Shown here: positions 54,939-64,000 of the stretch, piece after piece | How positions within the stretch are numbered: position 1 is the first letter of the stretch | Layout of the letters: each line of letters begins with the position of its first letter | Position numbers and translations under genes: made by a program | Assembly (NCBI GenBank): GCA_940746715.1 | Contig: CALNWN010000003.1 | Coordinates: forward strand, 310,001-374,000 | From: an uncultured Paraburkholderia sp. | GTDB taxonomy: Bacteria; Pseudomonadota; Gammaproteobacteria; Burkholderiales; Burkholderiaceae | Direction of reading: 5' to 3' | Length of the DNA stretch: 64,000 nucleotides | The notes under the pieces: model-generated | The model's database searches: none | The model's input: only the letters and a program-made list of their open reading frames with translations | Told to the model about the DNA's origin: nothing

Positions 54939-55688
54939 ATGCCCATCAACTATTTGCGCGGCTTCACGGCCCCCGAACGGACGGACGCGACCAATCGGCG
55001 TCTCGGCCGGTCTTTGGCATTCGTGGCGGGAGCGGCCAACGCGGGCGGTTTTCTCGCCGTCGGGCAGTACACGTCGCACATGTCCGGCATCGTGTCGTCG
55101 CTCGCGGACAATGTGGTGCTCGGCGACGTCAGCCTCTTCATTGCGGGGCTCAGTTCGCTGCTTTCGTTTGTGCTGGGCGCGGCGGCATCGGCGATTCTGA
55201 TCAACTGGGGCCGCCGACGGGAGCTGCGCAGCGTCTACGCCACGCCGCTTGCCATCGAAGCGGTACTCCTGCTTGGTTTCGGATTCGTCGGGGCGCGAAT
55301 CTCGAGCAGCATCGCGTGCTGTTTGTGCCGGTGACCGTCTGTATCCTTTGCTGCGTCATGGGCCTGCAGAACGCGATGATCACGAAGATCTCGCGCGCGG
55401 AAATTCGCACCACGCATGTGACCGGCCTCGTCACGGATGTGGGCATCGAACTCGGCAAGATGGTCTATTGGAATGCGCGGCCGCCTGCCGGTAAGGAACT
55501 GGTGCAGGCGGACCGGGAGAAGCTGGTTCTGCTGGGATCGCTGCTGCTTTCGTTTGTTCGCGGGCGGCTTGGCGGGCGCCGTCGGATTCAAGCATCTGGG
55601 CTTTGTGTCGACAGTGCCGCTCGCAATTGTCCTGCTGACGCTGGCGGCTGTGCCGCTGGTGGACGATATGCGGGGGAAGCGCGGGTAG
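54939..55688 (+). pseudogene. DUF1275 (YoaK-like) membrane protein, two frameshifts
   Basis: About 250 residues with six predicted helices: RSLAFVAGAANAGGFLAVGQ, YTSHMSGIVSSLADNVVLGD, SFVLGAAASAILINWGRRRE, then ARISSSIACC (out of frame). The proper continuation LEQHRVLFVPVTVCILCCVMG, QNAMITKISRAEIRTTHVTG, TDVGIELGKMVYWNA lies in the next frame from about 55296. A second shift near 55560 returns to the first frame for AGGLAGAVGFKHLGFVSTVP to MRGKRG. The motif GQYTSHMSG, then AMITKISRAEIRTTHVTG, is diagnostic for DUF1275. Function unknown. Confidence 0.85.
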
Positions 55689-55750
55689 GGCGGCAGCTGC
55701 CGGAGCGTGCGCCGCAACGACGAGATTGCGTTGACGCGGCGGAAGCGGGG

Positions 55751-55825
55751 TGGTCCCCCTGGCAGGAATCGAACCTGCATCTAGCGCTTAGGAGGCACTT
55801 GTTCTATCCATTGAACTACAGGGAG
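55751..55825 (-). tRNA. tRNA-Arg (anticodon CCU)
   Basis: On the minus strand a cloverleaf of 75 nt including an encoded CCA. The acceptor arms CTCCCTG and CAGGGGG pair with one G-T, the D-arm is GTTCAATGGATAGAAC, and the anticodon loop CTCCTAA lies between AGTGC and GCGCT. The T-arm GCAGGTTCGATTCCTGC is complete. The anticodon CCU reads AGG arginine codons. It is close to the 3' end of DUF1275, and no integrase follows. Confidence 0.93.
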
Positions 55826-55992
55826 CGGATAGCGATAAACGGGGCGGACCGGACCCCTGATCTCGAACCGCCGCGCTCGTATCTCGCGGCAGCCGCTCGC
55901 GCATTCAGCGACGCGAGCGAGGGCCAGAGTATAGCAAAAACGTGGGAAACGGCGCCACGCTCCCGCTCGGCCCAGCTCGTGTCGCAGTTGCC

Positions 55993-56415
55993 TCAAAACC
56001 GCGTCGAATAAGCAACGCCCACGGTCTGCCCCCGCGCCGAGCGGCTATACATGATCGCCCAGTTGCCGAGCAGAGCGCCCGTGAGCGCGCCGGCGATGTC
56101 CGCGGCTAGGTCCTTGTAGGAAAAACCGCTGCTGCGACAGGTGCCGTCGATCCCTTCCTTGATGAGCCCGGGAATCGTCCCGATCAGCGTGCCGTAAATC
56201 ACGGGATGCGCCGTGTCCCGCGTCAGATACGCGCCAAGCGCGCCGAACGGCGCCGAGACCGCGAAGTGCTCGAGCTTGTCGGTATGAAACCAGCCGTCCG
56301 ATGTCTGCAGGCGGTACCCGCCGCGTCCGCCGCTGCAGTCAATGTCGGCGTGTGCGGCTGTGCTTGCTGCCAGCATCAGCGCAACGCAGATGCCGTGTCT
56401 CCATGTCGTCCACAT
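55993..56415 (-). CDS. YfiM-like (DUF2279) periplasmic/membrane protein
   Basis: Protein of 140 residues: signal peptide GICVALMLAASTAAHADI, then a short Gly-rich segment (CSGGRGGYRLQTSDGWFHTD), KLEHFAVSAPFGALGAYLTR typical of the DUF2279 family, VIYGTLIGTIPGLIKEGIDG and DIAGALTGALLGNWAIMYSR as hydrophobic helices. The DK.EHF motif with the following Gly-rich helices matches YfiM/VanZ-like proteins. A CTA codon in GACCTAGCC at 56104 may again be a changed CCTGG (still Leu). The frame is intact. Confidence 0.72.
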   Translation of the reverse strand: MWTTWRHGICVALMLAASTAAHADIDCSGGRGGYRLQTSDGWFHTDKLEHFAVSAPFGALGAYLTRDTAHPVIYGTLIGTIPGLIKEGIDGTCRSSGFSYKDLAADIAGALTGALLGNWAIMYSRSARGQTVGVAYSTRF

Positions 56416-56726
56416 GTTGTTATCCCCCTTGGTTTATGTTTTTTATGGAGACGCTTGTGGACCGGTATCCGCGCCGATGCGTCGCCATGGGTCTACGTTT
56501 TACGCAGGCGACATGAGTGCGGATGTGCGCTGAAAGACCAACCTTCGGCCATCTGTGAGGGCTGCGCCACACAGGCGAAGCGCCAGCCGGCGTATGCCTA
56601 TGCGCGGCGCGAGGACGAAAAGGATGGGGGGAAAGAGAAAACGCAAAAGAGAAACGCGCGTCTCCCGGCGACCATCAAAGGACGACGAGGGCCATGCGCA
56701 AGAAATCGGTTCGACGATTGCGGGCC
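56416..56726. other. Intergenic region
   Basis: About 310 bp between the YfiM-like gene (its promoter side) and the rubredoxin terminator. Open frames here on both strands are rich in Arg/Pro/Ser, lack ribosome-binding sites and resemble no family. I see no RNA gene. Confidence 0.4.
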
Positions 56727-56767
56727 CAAAAAGCAAGCGGCCCAGCAGGCATGACCTGCTGGGCCGC
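56727..56767 (-). terminator. Rho-independent terminator after the rubredoxin gene
   Basis: GCGGCCCAGCAGG (56737-56749) pairs perfectly with CCTGCTGGGCCGC (56755-56767). On the minus strand TTGCTTTTTGG follows. A very strong stem of 13 bp. Confidence 0.9.
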
Positions 56768-56838
56768 GCAAACTAATCACGCGTTATGTCGATTCGGCTA
56801 AACGGTGCGGTATTCCGAACCGCTCAGCGACAGCACGC

Positions 56839-57018
56839 TCAGAACTCGACCACCGCGAACTCGGCCTTGCCTACGTCGCACAGCGGGCAGCGCCAGTCGT
56901 CGGGAATCGCGGCAAAGCGGGTGCCGGGCGCGATGCCTTCGTCGGGCAGGCCTTCCTCTTCGTTGTAGATCCAGCCGCAGATCAGGCAAACCCAGCTCTT
57001 GTAGTCAGTCACATCCAT
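56839..57018 (-). CDS. Rubredoxin
   Basis: A 59-residue iron protein for one-electron transfer. The four cysteine ligands are in WVCLICGWIYNEEEG and WRCPLCDVGKAEF. The intermediate EGLPDEGIAPGTRFAAIPDD is typical of type-I rubredoxins, which serve alkane hydroxylases, oxygen reduction or other redox partners. ATG 57018 (MDVTDYKSW) gives the usual length; an in-frame ATG at 57051 adds 11 residues and is also possible. It is a single gene with its own terminator, no reductase nearby. The frame is intact. Confidence 0.93.
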   Translation of the reverse strand: MDVTDYKSWVCLICGWIYNEEEGLPDEGIAPGTRFAAIPDDWRCPLCDVGKAEFAVVEF

Positions 57019-57284
57019 TACTTCGCTCACGACGCAGTCTTCTCTCTTCAATGCAATGATCCGCTCGGTCTGCCCCTTTTTGGGGCGCAGCGGCGACCCG
57101 CAATATTACCGGAATTTGTCAAATGCATCGGCGATCCGGTTTCCTGCTCGTCGAGGCGCGAAGCTCCGGCTGTGTCATGCACTGCGTGTATTCTGCTGAC
57201 TCACGGCGGCTTTGCGTTGGTACGGCTCGCGTATGTCTCGAGTGTGGCTCGTGTATGGCTCGTGTTTCTAACCAGGAGAAGACG

Positions 57285-57710
57285 ATGTTCAAAACGAAAT
57301 GGTTCAGCGGCGGGTTCAGCGGCAGATTGAGCGGCGCGGCGCTGGCCGGATTGCTGGCGGCGTCCGGTGCGGCGTAGACGGCAAGCGTGTCCTTCGTGCA
57401 GCCGACAGACGGCGCGACCGTCAGCAACCCCGTCCACGTGGTATTTGCTCTCGACGGCATGAAAGTCGCCCCAGCCGGCACGACGACGGACGGCACGGGC
57501 CATCACCATCTGCTGGTGGACGGCAAGCCGCTCGCGAAAGGCGAGGTGATTCCTGCCAACGATAAATCGCTGCACTTCGGCAAGGGGCAGACGGAAACCG
57601 ATCTGACGCTGCCGCCCGGCGACCATACGCTGACGCTGCAATGCGGCGACGGCGCACACCGCTCCTATGGTCCCGAACTGAGCAAGACGATCACCGTGCA
57701 TGTGAAGTAA
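57285..57710 (+). pseudogene. DUF4399 periplasmic protein with amber codon at the signal cleavage site
   Basis: Starts MFKTKWFSGGFSGRLSGAAL, AGLLAASGAA, the signal peptide. TAG at 57375-57377 follows, and the same frame continues TASVSFVQPTDGATVSNPVH, VVFALDGMKVAPAGTTTDGT, GHHHLLVDGKPL and ends KTITVHVK. DUF4399 domains have the HHH motif and a beta-sandwich. The amber replaces what is usually Gln or Ala at the mature start (CAG or GCG). It lies in GCGTAGACG, so it is not a CCWGG context. AGGAGAAGACG precedes the ATG. Apart from the amber the frame is clean, so a suppressor would restore it. Function unknown. Confidence 0.8.
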
Positions 57711-57933
57711 GCGCCGCTCGGCTCATGGTTTGCCGGGCGCTTACCCATAGCGCCCCGGCGGCGCTCTCAATGCCCGCGCCCCTGGCGAACGGCCGGCAGC
57801 GTGTTTCCTACGGCCGTCTGCGCCGGCCATCTCGAGCGCAGCCGTTCGTCCTATATCTTCAGGCATACAGGCAGCGGCCCGTGCGCCCGGTACAATAGCA
57901 GTTCCGAGTCATCGCTGTCTTCGCCAATTTTCC

Positions 57934-59892
57934 ATGTCGCTTTACACCATTACCGGAGCCCAGCTGGCGTTCGGTCACGTCGCGTTGCTCGATCACGCCG
58001 ACTTTTCTCTCGAAGCGGGCGAGCGGGTCGGGCTGATCGGTCGCAACGGCGCCGGCAAGTCGTCGCTGCTGAAAATCGTCGCTGATCTGGCCCGGCCTGA
58101 CGACGGCCTCGTCACGCGCCAGCAGAATCTGACCACGGTGTACGTGCCGCAGGAACCCGAGTTCGATGCGGACGACACCGTGTTCGACGCCGTCGCGGCC
58201 GGCCTCACGCACGCCCGCGCGCTGCTCGACGAATACGACGTGGTCGCCAACCAGCTCGCGGATGAGCCCGAAGGCGCGCAGCACGACGCGTTGATGGCGC
58301 GCATGAACACGCTGCAGTCGTCGCTGGACGCGGCGGACGCCTGGAACTGGAGCACGCGCGTCGCCACCACGCTGCAGCAGATCGGCCTGAACGGCGAGGC
58401 GCGCGTGGGTTCGCTGTCGGGCGGCATGCAAAAGCGTGTCGCGCTTGCTCGCGCGCTCGTCGTGCAGCCCGACGTGCTGCTGCTCGACGAACCGACCAAT
58501 CACCTCGATTTCGACGGCATCCGCTGGCTCGAAGAACTGCTCGTGTCGCTGCGCGCGGCGCTCCTGTTCATCACGCACGACCGCGCGTTTCTCGACCGTG
58601 TCGCCACCCGCATCGTCGAGCTGGATCGCGGGCGTCTCTTGTCCTATCCGGGCAACTTTTCGGCTTATCAGACGCGCAAGGCGCAGCAACTGGAGATCGA
58701 GCGCGTCGAAAACGAGAAGGCCGACAAGCTGCTCGCCCAGGAAGAAGTGTGGATCCGCAAGGGTGTCGAGGCGCGCCGCACGCGCAGCGTCGGCCGGATT
58801 GCGCGGCTCGTGGAAATGCGCAAGCAGCGCGCCGAGCGCCGCAACGTGCAGGGCAACGTCAAGCTGGACGTCGGTCAGGGCGAGAAGTCGGGCAAGATCG
58901 TTGTGGAACTGACGGATGTCACGAAGCGCTACGGCTCGCGCACGGTGATCGACCGGTTTACCGCGACTGTGATGCGCGGCGACAAGATCGGTTTTGTCGG
59001 CCCGAACGGCGCGGGCAAGACCACGCTGCTGAAGATCATTCTCGGCGAACTGAAGCCCGACGAAGGCACGGTGCGCGTCGGCACCAACCTGCAGGTCGCG
59101 TATTTCGACCAGATGCGCGCGCAACTGGATCTGGAAAAAAGTCTCGCCGATACCATCAGCCCCGGCAGCGAGTGGGTCGAGGTCAACGGGCAGAGAAAGC
59201 ACGTCATGAGCTATCTCGGCGACTTCCTGTTCGCGCCGGAGAGCGCGCGTTCGCCGGTCAAGTCGCTGTCGGGCGGCGAGCGCAACCGTCTGCTGCTGGC
59301 GCGCCTTTTCGCGCGGCCGGCCAACGTGCTGGTGCTCGACGAACCGACCAACGACCTCGACATTCCCACGCTGGAACTGCTGGAGGAACTGCTCACCGAC
59401 TACGACGGCACCGTACTGCTCGTGAGCCACGACCGCGCGTTCCTGGATAACGTGGCGACATCGGTGATCGCGTCCGAAGGCGGGGGCAAATGGCGCGAGT
59501 ATGTCGGCGGCTTCACCGACTGGCAGGTGCAAAGCGAGCGCTCGCAGGAGCTGGCGCAGGAAGCGCAGAAAGACGCGGCCAAGGACGCAGCCAGAGAAGC
59601 AACTAAAGACGCCACTAAAGACACACCGGCCAAAGACACTTCATCTGCCCGCAATCCGCAGCGCGCCGCGAAGCTCTCCTTCAAGGAACAGCGCGAACTC
59701 GAGGCGTTGCCGGGAAAAATCGCCGCGCTCGAGGCGGAGCAGAAAGCCATCGGCGCGCAGCTTGAAGAAGGCTCCATATTCGCGAAAGACCCGCAGGAAG
59801 GCGCGCGTCTTTCCGAACGCTATGCCGCGATCGACGAGGAACTGCTGCTCGCGCTCGAGCGCTGGGACGAACTCGAAAACCGCCGCAAATGA
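57934..59892 (+). CDS. uup: ABC-F family ATPase Uup
   Basis: Soluble protein of 652 residues with two ATPase domains in tandem. First: GRNGAGKSSLLKIVADL, LSGGMQKRVALARALVVQ, LLLDEPTNHLD. Linker helix QQLEIERVENEKADKLLAQE. Second: GPNGAGKTTLLKIILGEL, LSGGERNRLLLARLFARP, LVLDEPTNDLD. The C-terminal part is a charged coiled coil (KDAAKDAAREATKDATKDT, AAKLSFKEQRELEALPGKIA), typical of Uup, which binds branched DNA and ribosomes and prevents precise excision of transposons. The short Lys/Asp/Ala repeats in the linker vary in length between species. The frame is intact. Confidence 0.93.
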   Translation: MSLYTITGAQLAFGHVALLDHADFSLEAGERVGLIGRNGAGKSSLLKIVADLARPDDGLVTRQQNLTTVYVPQEPEFDADDTVFDAVAAGLTHARALLDEYDVVANQLADEPEGAQHDALMARMNTLQSSLDAADAWNWSTRVATTLQQIGLNGEARVGSLSGGMQKRVALARALVVQPDVLLLDEPTNHLDFDGIRWLEELLVSLRAALLFITHDRAFLDRVATRIVELDRGRLLSYPGNFSAYQTRKAQQLEIERVENEKADKLLAQEEVWIRKGVEARRTRSVGRIARLVEMRKQRAERRNVQGNVKLDVGQGEKSGKIVVELTDVTKRYGSRTVIDRFTATVMRGDKIGFVGPNGAGKTTLLKIILGELKPDEGTVRVGTNLQVAYFDQMRAQLDLEKSLADTISPGSEWVEVNGQRKHVMSYLGDFLFAPESARSPVKSLSGGERNRLLLARLFARPANVLVLDEPTNDLDIPTLELLEELLTDYDGTVLLVSHDRAFLDNVATSVIASEGGGKWREYVGGFTDWQVQSERSQELAQEAQKDAAKDAAREATKDATKDTPAKDTSSARNPQRAAKLSFKEQRELEALPGKIAALEAEQKAIGAQLEEGSIFAKDPQEGARLSERYAAIDEELLLALERWDELENRRK

Positions 59893-60329
59893 CGCGACGA
59901 ACGCGGGCGTGCTACGCCGCCGGCGCGCCCGCTCGCGCAAGGGCGAAGCCTTGTCCGGATGGCCAATCGCGTGCGCTGTCAATTGCCGCCAGGTTCGAAA
60001 TCAGTAAAATACCCCGCGAAAAGAGGTTCCCGGCGTTTTCACCGGCCGCGCCGCTGCCTCGTCAAGGGTCGGAAGCCGGCCGGCAGCGGGCCGGGATGTA
60101 GCGCCGAATAGACAATCCGCACGAAAGCCGGCGCGGCCATCGCACCGCAATCGCGTGGCGATCGAGCGGCTAACGACCGGAAGCCGTGCAACAAAACAGC
60201 CTGCCCGCCCTGCGGGCACCCCACCTAACCACGTTGTTTCGTTTCGCTTTTTTGAAAACTCAACCCATTGTCCACGGACTTATGAACAGGACCTGTGGAC
60301 AACGATGAACCGACGCACCCGAGTCAACC
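59893..60329. other. Intergenic region before parE
   Basis: About 440 bp without a gene. It contains the parE promoter zone and an inverted repeat of DnaA-box-like sequence at 60268-60302. The region before 60200 is ordinary GC-rich sequence with no feature I can name. Confidence 0.45.
60268..60302. promoter_or_regulatory. Inverted DnaA-box-like pair upstream of parE
   Basis: TTGTCCAC (60268-60275) and its reverse complement GTGGACAA (60295-60302) are separated by 19 bp and end 28 bp before the parE start. The second copy with its flank reads TTGTCCACA on the minus strand, one base from the DnaA consensus TTATCCACA. The function is inference: DnaA control or a local operator. Confidence 0.55.
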
Positions 60330-62315
60330 ATGTCTACGAAAAAGCCAAACGCCGCGTATAGCGAAGCGTCGATCAAGGTGTTGAAGGGTCTCGAGCCGGT
60401 CAAGCAACGGCCCGGCATGTACACCCGCACCGAGAATCCGCTGCATATCATTCAGGAAGTTATCGACAACGCGTCGGACGAAGCCCTCGGCGGCTATGGC
60501 CGGCAAATCACGGTCACGCTGCACGCGGATCATTCGGTGTCGGTGGAAGACGACGGCCGCGGCATTCCCTTCGGCCTGCATCCCGAAGAAGGCGTGCCGG
60601 TCGTCGAAATCGTGTTCACGCGCCTGCACGCGGGCGGCAAGTTCGACAAAGCCGCCGGCGGCGCGTACACGTTCTCCGGCGGTTTGCACGGCGTGGGCGT
60701 GTCGGTCACCAATGCGCTTTCCACGCGCCTCGACGTCACCGTGTGGCGCGACGGCAAGGTCGCTGCGCTGAGTTTTGCGCATGGCGACGTGGCCAAGCCG
60801 CTCGAAGTCCGCGCCGCGGCGAAAGGCGAAAAAAAATCCGGCACACGCGTGACCGCGTGGGCGGATCCGAAGTACTTCGATTCGCCGAATCTGCCGCTCG
60901 GCGAACTGCAACGTCTGCTGCGCTCGAAAGCGGTGCTGCTGCCGGGCGTCGAAGTGACGCTCGTCAACGAAAAAACCGGCGAACAGCAAAGCTGGAAATA
61001 TGAAGACGGCTTGCGCGGTTACCTGCTCGAAGGCATGAACGGCAGCGACCTGCTGATTCCGCTTTTCGAAGGCGAGCGTTATGCCGAAAATTCGCGCGCG
61101 AGCGAAGAGACGTTCGCGGAAGGCGAGGGCGCGGCGTGGGTGGTCGCGTGGAGCGAGGAAGGCCCGCTCACGCGCGAGTCGTACGTCAATCTGATTCCGA
61201 CGCCCGCGGGCGGCACGCACGAATCGGGCTTGCGCGAAGGGCTTTATCAGGCGGTGAAGAGCTTTGTCGAGCTGCACAACCTGCAGCCGAAGGGCGTGAA
61301 GCTTCTCGCCGAAGACGTGTTCGCGCGCGTGTCGTTCGTGCTGTCGGCGAAGGTTCTGGACCCGCAGTTTCAAGGGCAGATCAAGGAGCGCCTGAATAGC
61401 CGCGACGCGGTCAAGCTCGTCGCATCGTTCGCGCGGCCGGCGCTCGAGCTGTGGCTCAACCAGCACGTCGAGCACGGCAAGAAGCTCGCGGACCTCGTCA
61501 TCAAACAGGCGCAGGCGCGCACACGCGCCGGCCAGAAGGTCGAGAAGCGCAAGAGCTCGGGCGTCGCGGTGCTGCCGGGCAAGCTGACCGATTGCGAATC
61601 GACGGATATCGGGCGCAACGAGTTGTTCCTCGTCGAGGGCGACTCGGCGGGCGGCTCCGCGAAAATGGGTCGCGACAAGGAATATCAGGCGATTCTGCCG
61701 CTGCGCGGCAAGGTGCTGAACACGTGGGAAACCGAGCGCGACCGTCTCTTTGCCAATAACGAGGTGCACGACATTTCGGTGGCGATCGGCGTCGATCCGC
61801 ATAGTCCGGACGACAAGGTGGATCTCTCCAACCTGCGTTACGGCAAGATCTGCATTCTGTCGGACGCGGACGTGGACGGCTCGCACATTCAGGTGCTGTT
61901 GCTCACGCTGTTCTTCAAGCATTTCCCGCAGTTGATCGAGCGCGGTCACGTGTGCGTCGCGCGCCCGCCGCTTTTTCGCGTCGACGCGCCCGCGCGCGGC
62001 AAGAAGCCAGCGCAGAAGCTGTATGCGCTCGACGAAGGCGAGCTCGAAGCGATTATCGACAAGCTGCGCAAGGACGGCGTGCGCGAGACGCAATGGTCGA
62101 TCAGCCGCTTTAAGGGCCTCGGCGAAATGAGCGCCGAGCAACTCTGGGATACAACGATGAACCCGGACACGCGGCGTCTCACGCCGGTCGCGCTCGGCGA
62201 GCTCGACTACGACACCACGGTCGCGCGCATGACCATGCTGATGGGCAAGGGCGAAGCGGCGTCGCGGCGCAGCTGGCTCGAAGAAAAGGGCAACGAGGTG
62301 GAAGCGGACATTTGA
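60330..62315 (+). CDS. parE: DNA topoisomerase IV subunit B
   Basis: ATPase subunit of 661 residues of the type IIA topoisomerase that decatenates daughter chromosomes. GHKL ATP site: EVIDNASDEALGGYG, DDGRGIPFGLHP, and the lid GLHGVGVSVTNALS. TOPRIM: LFLVEGDSAGGSAKMGRDKE, then LSDADVDGSHIQVLLLTLFF. The C-terminal end is FKGLGEMSAEQLWDTTMNPD. Length and the absence of the large GyrB insert fit ParE. ATG 60330 (MSTKKPNAAYSEASIKVLKG) is supported by homologues. parC follows at 62370. The frame is intact. Confidence 0.96.
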   Translation: MSTKKPNAAYSEASIKVLKGLEPVKQRPGMYTRTENPLHIIQEVIDNASDEALGGYGRQITVTLHADHSVSVEDDGRGIPFGLHPEEGVPVVEIVFTRLHAGGKFDKAAGGAYTFSGGLHGVGVSVTNALSTRLDVTVWRDGKVAALSFAHGDVAKPLEVRAAAKGEKKSGTRVTAWADPKYFDSPNLPLGELQRLLRSKAVLLPGVEVTLVNEKTGEQQSWKYEDGLRGYLLEGMNGSDLLIPLFEGERYAENSRASEETFAEGEGAAWVVAWSEEGPLTRESYVNLIPTPAGGTHESGLREGLYQAVKSFVELHNLQPKGVKLLAEDVFARVSFVLSAKVLDPQFQGQIKERLNSRDAVKLVASFARPALELWLNQHVEHGKKLADLVIKQAQARTRAGQKVEKRKSSGVAVLPGKLTDCESTDIGRNELFLVEGDSAGGSAKMGRDKEYQAILPLRGKVLNTWETERDRLFANNEVHDISVAIGVDPHSPDDKVDLSNLRYGKICILSDADVDGSHIQVLLLTLFFKHFPQLIERGHVCVARPPLFRVDAPARGKKPAQKLYALDEGELEAIIDKLRKDGVRETQWSISRFKGLGEMSAEQLWDTTMNPDTRRLTPVALGELDYDTTVARMTMLMGKGEAASRRSWLEEKGNEVEADI

Positions 62316-62369
62316 GCGGCATAAGCGCTCCCGCACGACACTTCACGCCAAACACGATACGGATTCCAG

Positions 62370-64000
62370 ATGGACGACGATAACACTCTCGACCTTTTCA
62401 CCGAGCCGCCGCCCGAAGGCGACTTCCTCACGCTCGGCAATTACGCGGAAGGCGCCTATCTTCAGTACGCAGTGAGCGTGGTGAAGGGGCGCGCGCTGCC
62501 CGACGTCTGCGACGGGCAGAAGCCCGTGCAGCGGCGCATCCTCTACGCAATGAACGAGCTTGGCCTAAGCGACAACGCCAAGCCAGTCAAGTCGGCGCGC
62601 GTGGTGGGCGACGTGATCGGTAAGTATCATCCGCATGGCGACCAGTCGGCGTACGACGCGCTCGTGCGTCTCGCGCAAGACTTTGCGATGCGCTATCCGC
62701 TTATCGACGGGCAGGGCAATTTCGGCTCGCGCGACGGCGACGGCGCCGCGGCCATGCGATACACCGAAGCGCGCCTCACGCCGATCTCGAAGCTCCTGCT
62801 CGACGAAATCGATCAGGGCACGGTCGATTTCATGCCGAACTACGACGGCGTCGAACAGGAGCCGCGCCAACTGCCCGCGCGCCTGCCGTTCCTCCTGCTC
62901 AACGGCGCGTCGGGCATTGCCGTGGGCCTCGCCACGGAGATTCCCTCGCACAATCTGCGCGAAGTCGCGGCAGCCACGGTCGCGATGATCCGCAATCCAA
63001 AGATCGTACACGCGGACCTGATGCAGCACATGCCGGGGCCTGATTTCCCCGGCGGCGGCCAGATCATTTCGAGTGAAGCGGAAATCGCGGCGGCGTATGA
63101 GAGCGGCCGCGGCAGCCTGAAAGTGCGCGCCCGCTGGAAGATCGAGGACCTCGCGCGCGGCCAGTGGCAACTGGTTATCACCGAATTGCCGCCGAACACG
63201 GCTGCGCAGAAGGTGCTCGAAGAAATCGAGGAGCAGACCAACCCGAAGATCAAGCTCGGCAAGAAGGCGCTCACGCCCGAGCAGTTGCAGGCGAAGCAAA
63301 CCATGCTCAGTCTGCTCGACGCGGTGCGCGACGAGTCCGGCAAGGACGCGCCCGTGCGTCTTGTGTTCGAGCCAAAGTCGAGCCGCATCGATCAGACGGA
63401 GTTTGTCAACACGCTGCTCGCGCATACGAGCCTGGAGTCGAACGCGTCGCTGAATCTCGTGATGGTGGGCGGCGACGGCCGGCCGCGCCAGAAGGGCTTG
63501 AGCGAAATCCTGCACGAGTGGATCGCGTTCCGCTTCGCCACGGTCACGCGCCGCACGCGTCATCGGTTGACTAAGGTGGACGACCGGATCCACATCCTCG
63601 AAGGCCGGATGATCGTCTATCTGAACATCGACGAGGTCATCCGCATCATTCGCGAGTCCGACGAACCGAAGGTCGCGCTGATGGCCGCGTTCGGGCTGTC
63701 GGACCGGCAGGCCGACGACATCCTCGAAATCCGGCTGCGGCAGTTGGCGCGGCTCGAAAAGATCAAGATCGAGAAAGAACTCGCGGAGCTGCGCGACGAG
63801 AAGGCGAAGCTCGAGGAACTGCTCGCAAGCGAACCGGCGATGAAGCGTCTGCTCATCAAGGAAATCGAAGCCGACGCGAAGCAATACGGCGACGAGCGCC
63901 GCACGCTCATCCAGCAGGAAAAGCGCGCCACGTATGAGGCGCGCGTGATCGACGAACCGGTCACGGTCGTGGTCTCGCAAAAGGGCTGGGTGCGCGCGCT
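62370..64000 (+). CDS. parC: DNA topoisomerase IV subunit A (partial, runs off the window)
   Basis: Starts ATG 62370 ([20 protein letters not shown]) and remains open to the window end, 543 codons. DNA-cleavage domain: [20 protein letters not shown], then [20 protein letters not shown] (quinolone-determining helix with Gln at the position of E. coli Ser80 and Asp at that of Glu84), [20 protein letters not shown] with catalytic Tyr131. The tower/coiled-coil end ([20 protein letters not shown]) is reached. It forms A2B2 with ParE encoded 54 bp upstream. The missing part is the C-terminal DNA-wrapping domain. The frame is intact. Confidence 0.95.
   Translation, partial: MDDDNTLDLFTEPPPEGDFLTLGNYAEGAYLQYAVSVVKGRALPDVCDGQKPVQRRILYAMNELGLSDNAKPVKSARVVGDVIGKYHPHGDQSAYDALVRLAQDFAMRYPLIDGQGNFGSRDGDGAAAMRYTEARLTPISKLLLDEIDQGTVDFMPNYDGVEQEPRQLPARLPFLLLNGASGIAVGLATEIPSHNLREVAAATVAMIRNPKIVHADLMQHMPGPDFPGGGQIISSEAEIAAAYESGRGSLKVRARWKIEDLARGQWQLVITELPPNTAAQKVLEEIEEQTNPKIKLGKKALTPEQLQAKQTMLSLLDAVRDESGKDAPVRLVFEPKSSRIDQTEFVNTLLAHTSLESNASLNLVMVGGDGRPRQKGLSEILHEWIAFRFATVTRRTRHRLTKVDDRIHILEGRMIVYLNIDEVIRIIRESDEPKVALMAAFGLSDRQADDILEIRLRQLARLEKIKIEKELAELRDEKAKLEELLASEPAMKRLLIKEIEADAKQYGDERRTLIQQEKRATYEARVIDEPVTVVVSQKGWVRA

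Noticed and set aside
55751-55825. tRNA-Arg as attachment site of an integrated element
   Set aside because: No integrase gene, no phage genes, and no direct repeat of the tRNA 3' end was seen in the flanking sequence.
57859-59532. Minus-strand open frame of 557 codons
   Set aside because: It is antisense to uup, with His/Arg/Glu-rich low-information sequence. It is a shadow of a strongly supported gene.
60324-62336. Minus-strand open frame of 670 codons
   Set aside because: It mirrors parE in the opposite direction and shows no protein motifs.

Overview
The window is a chromosomal segment of a high-GC betaproteobacterium, most likely in the Burkholderia/Paraburkholderia/Caballeronia group. 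The markers are OmpC-like Burkholderiales porins with a QSSVTLYG mature start, a glnB next to a glutamine-dependent nadE, topoisomerase IV genes (parE-parC) in tandem, otsA, a DUF883/CsbD stress set, and a HisJQMP-type transporter. I see no rRNA, insertion sequence, phage, integrase or CRISPR array. One tRNA, Arg(CCU), is present.

Layout: 1-3.4 kb, end of an MFS gene, a porin, an FAD amine/amino-acid oxidase and a cupin. 3.6-7.4 kb, minus-strand operon ALDH-SDR-ACS-type MFS. 7.7-14.4 kb, ppa, a FUSC exporter, a GIY-YIG protein, a GNAT-like protein, nadE and glnB. 14.5-19.6 kb, a porin and the hisJ-hisQ-hisM-hisP operon. 20-26 kb, pirin, a Spy-like periplasmic protein, an OmpR/EnvZ-type pair, a small unknown and a membrane diguanylate cyclase. 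26.7-29.9 kb, a two-gene ABC transporter with a fused double permease and a long leader. 30-37.7 kb, paired lipoproteins, two related sigma-54 activators, small stress proteins and otsA. 37.8-42.7 kb, a DHA2 exporter, a PEBP protein, vsr and small unknowns. 42.7-51.2 kb, three LysR regulators, a beta-propeller gene leading a Glt-type amino-acid ABC operon, and an alpha/beta hydrolase. 51.3-64 kb, a Dcm-type cytosine methylase, small conserved genes, GST, DUF1275, tRNA-Arg, rubredoxin, DUF4399, uup, parE and parC (cut by the window end).

The most striking property is gene damage. About 19 genes carry frameshifts, in-frame amber or opal codons, short tandem duplications or internal deletions. 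Examples are FUSC with five frameshifts, GST with four lesions, gltI with three, ALDH with two nonsense codons, and hisJ with a 14-bp duplication. Core genes (ppa, nadE, glnB, parE, parC, uup, otsA, hisP) are clean. Damage clusters in dispensable genes and several genes have multiple hits. This suggests real, recent genome erosion, as in host-restricted Burkholderiales. Many single-base lesions sit in short C/G runs, however, so consensus error must be excluded. Perfect tandem duplications of 8-15 bp recur at eight or more places. Several premature TAG codons lie in CTAGG/CCTAG, the C-to-T products of CCWGG. The same window encodes a Dcm homologue expected to methylate CCWGG and a Vsr that repairs its deamination.
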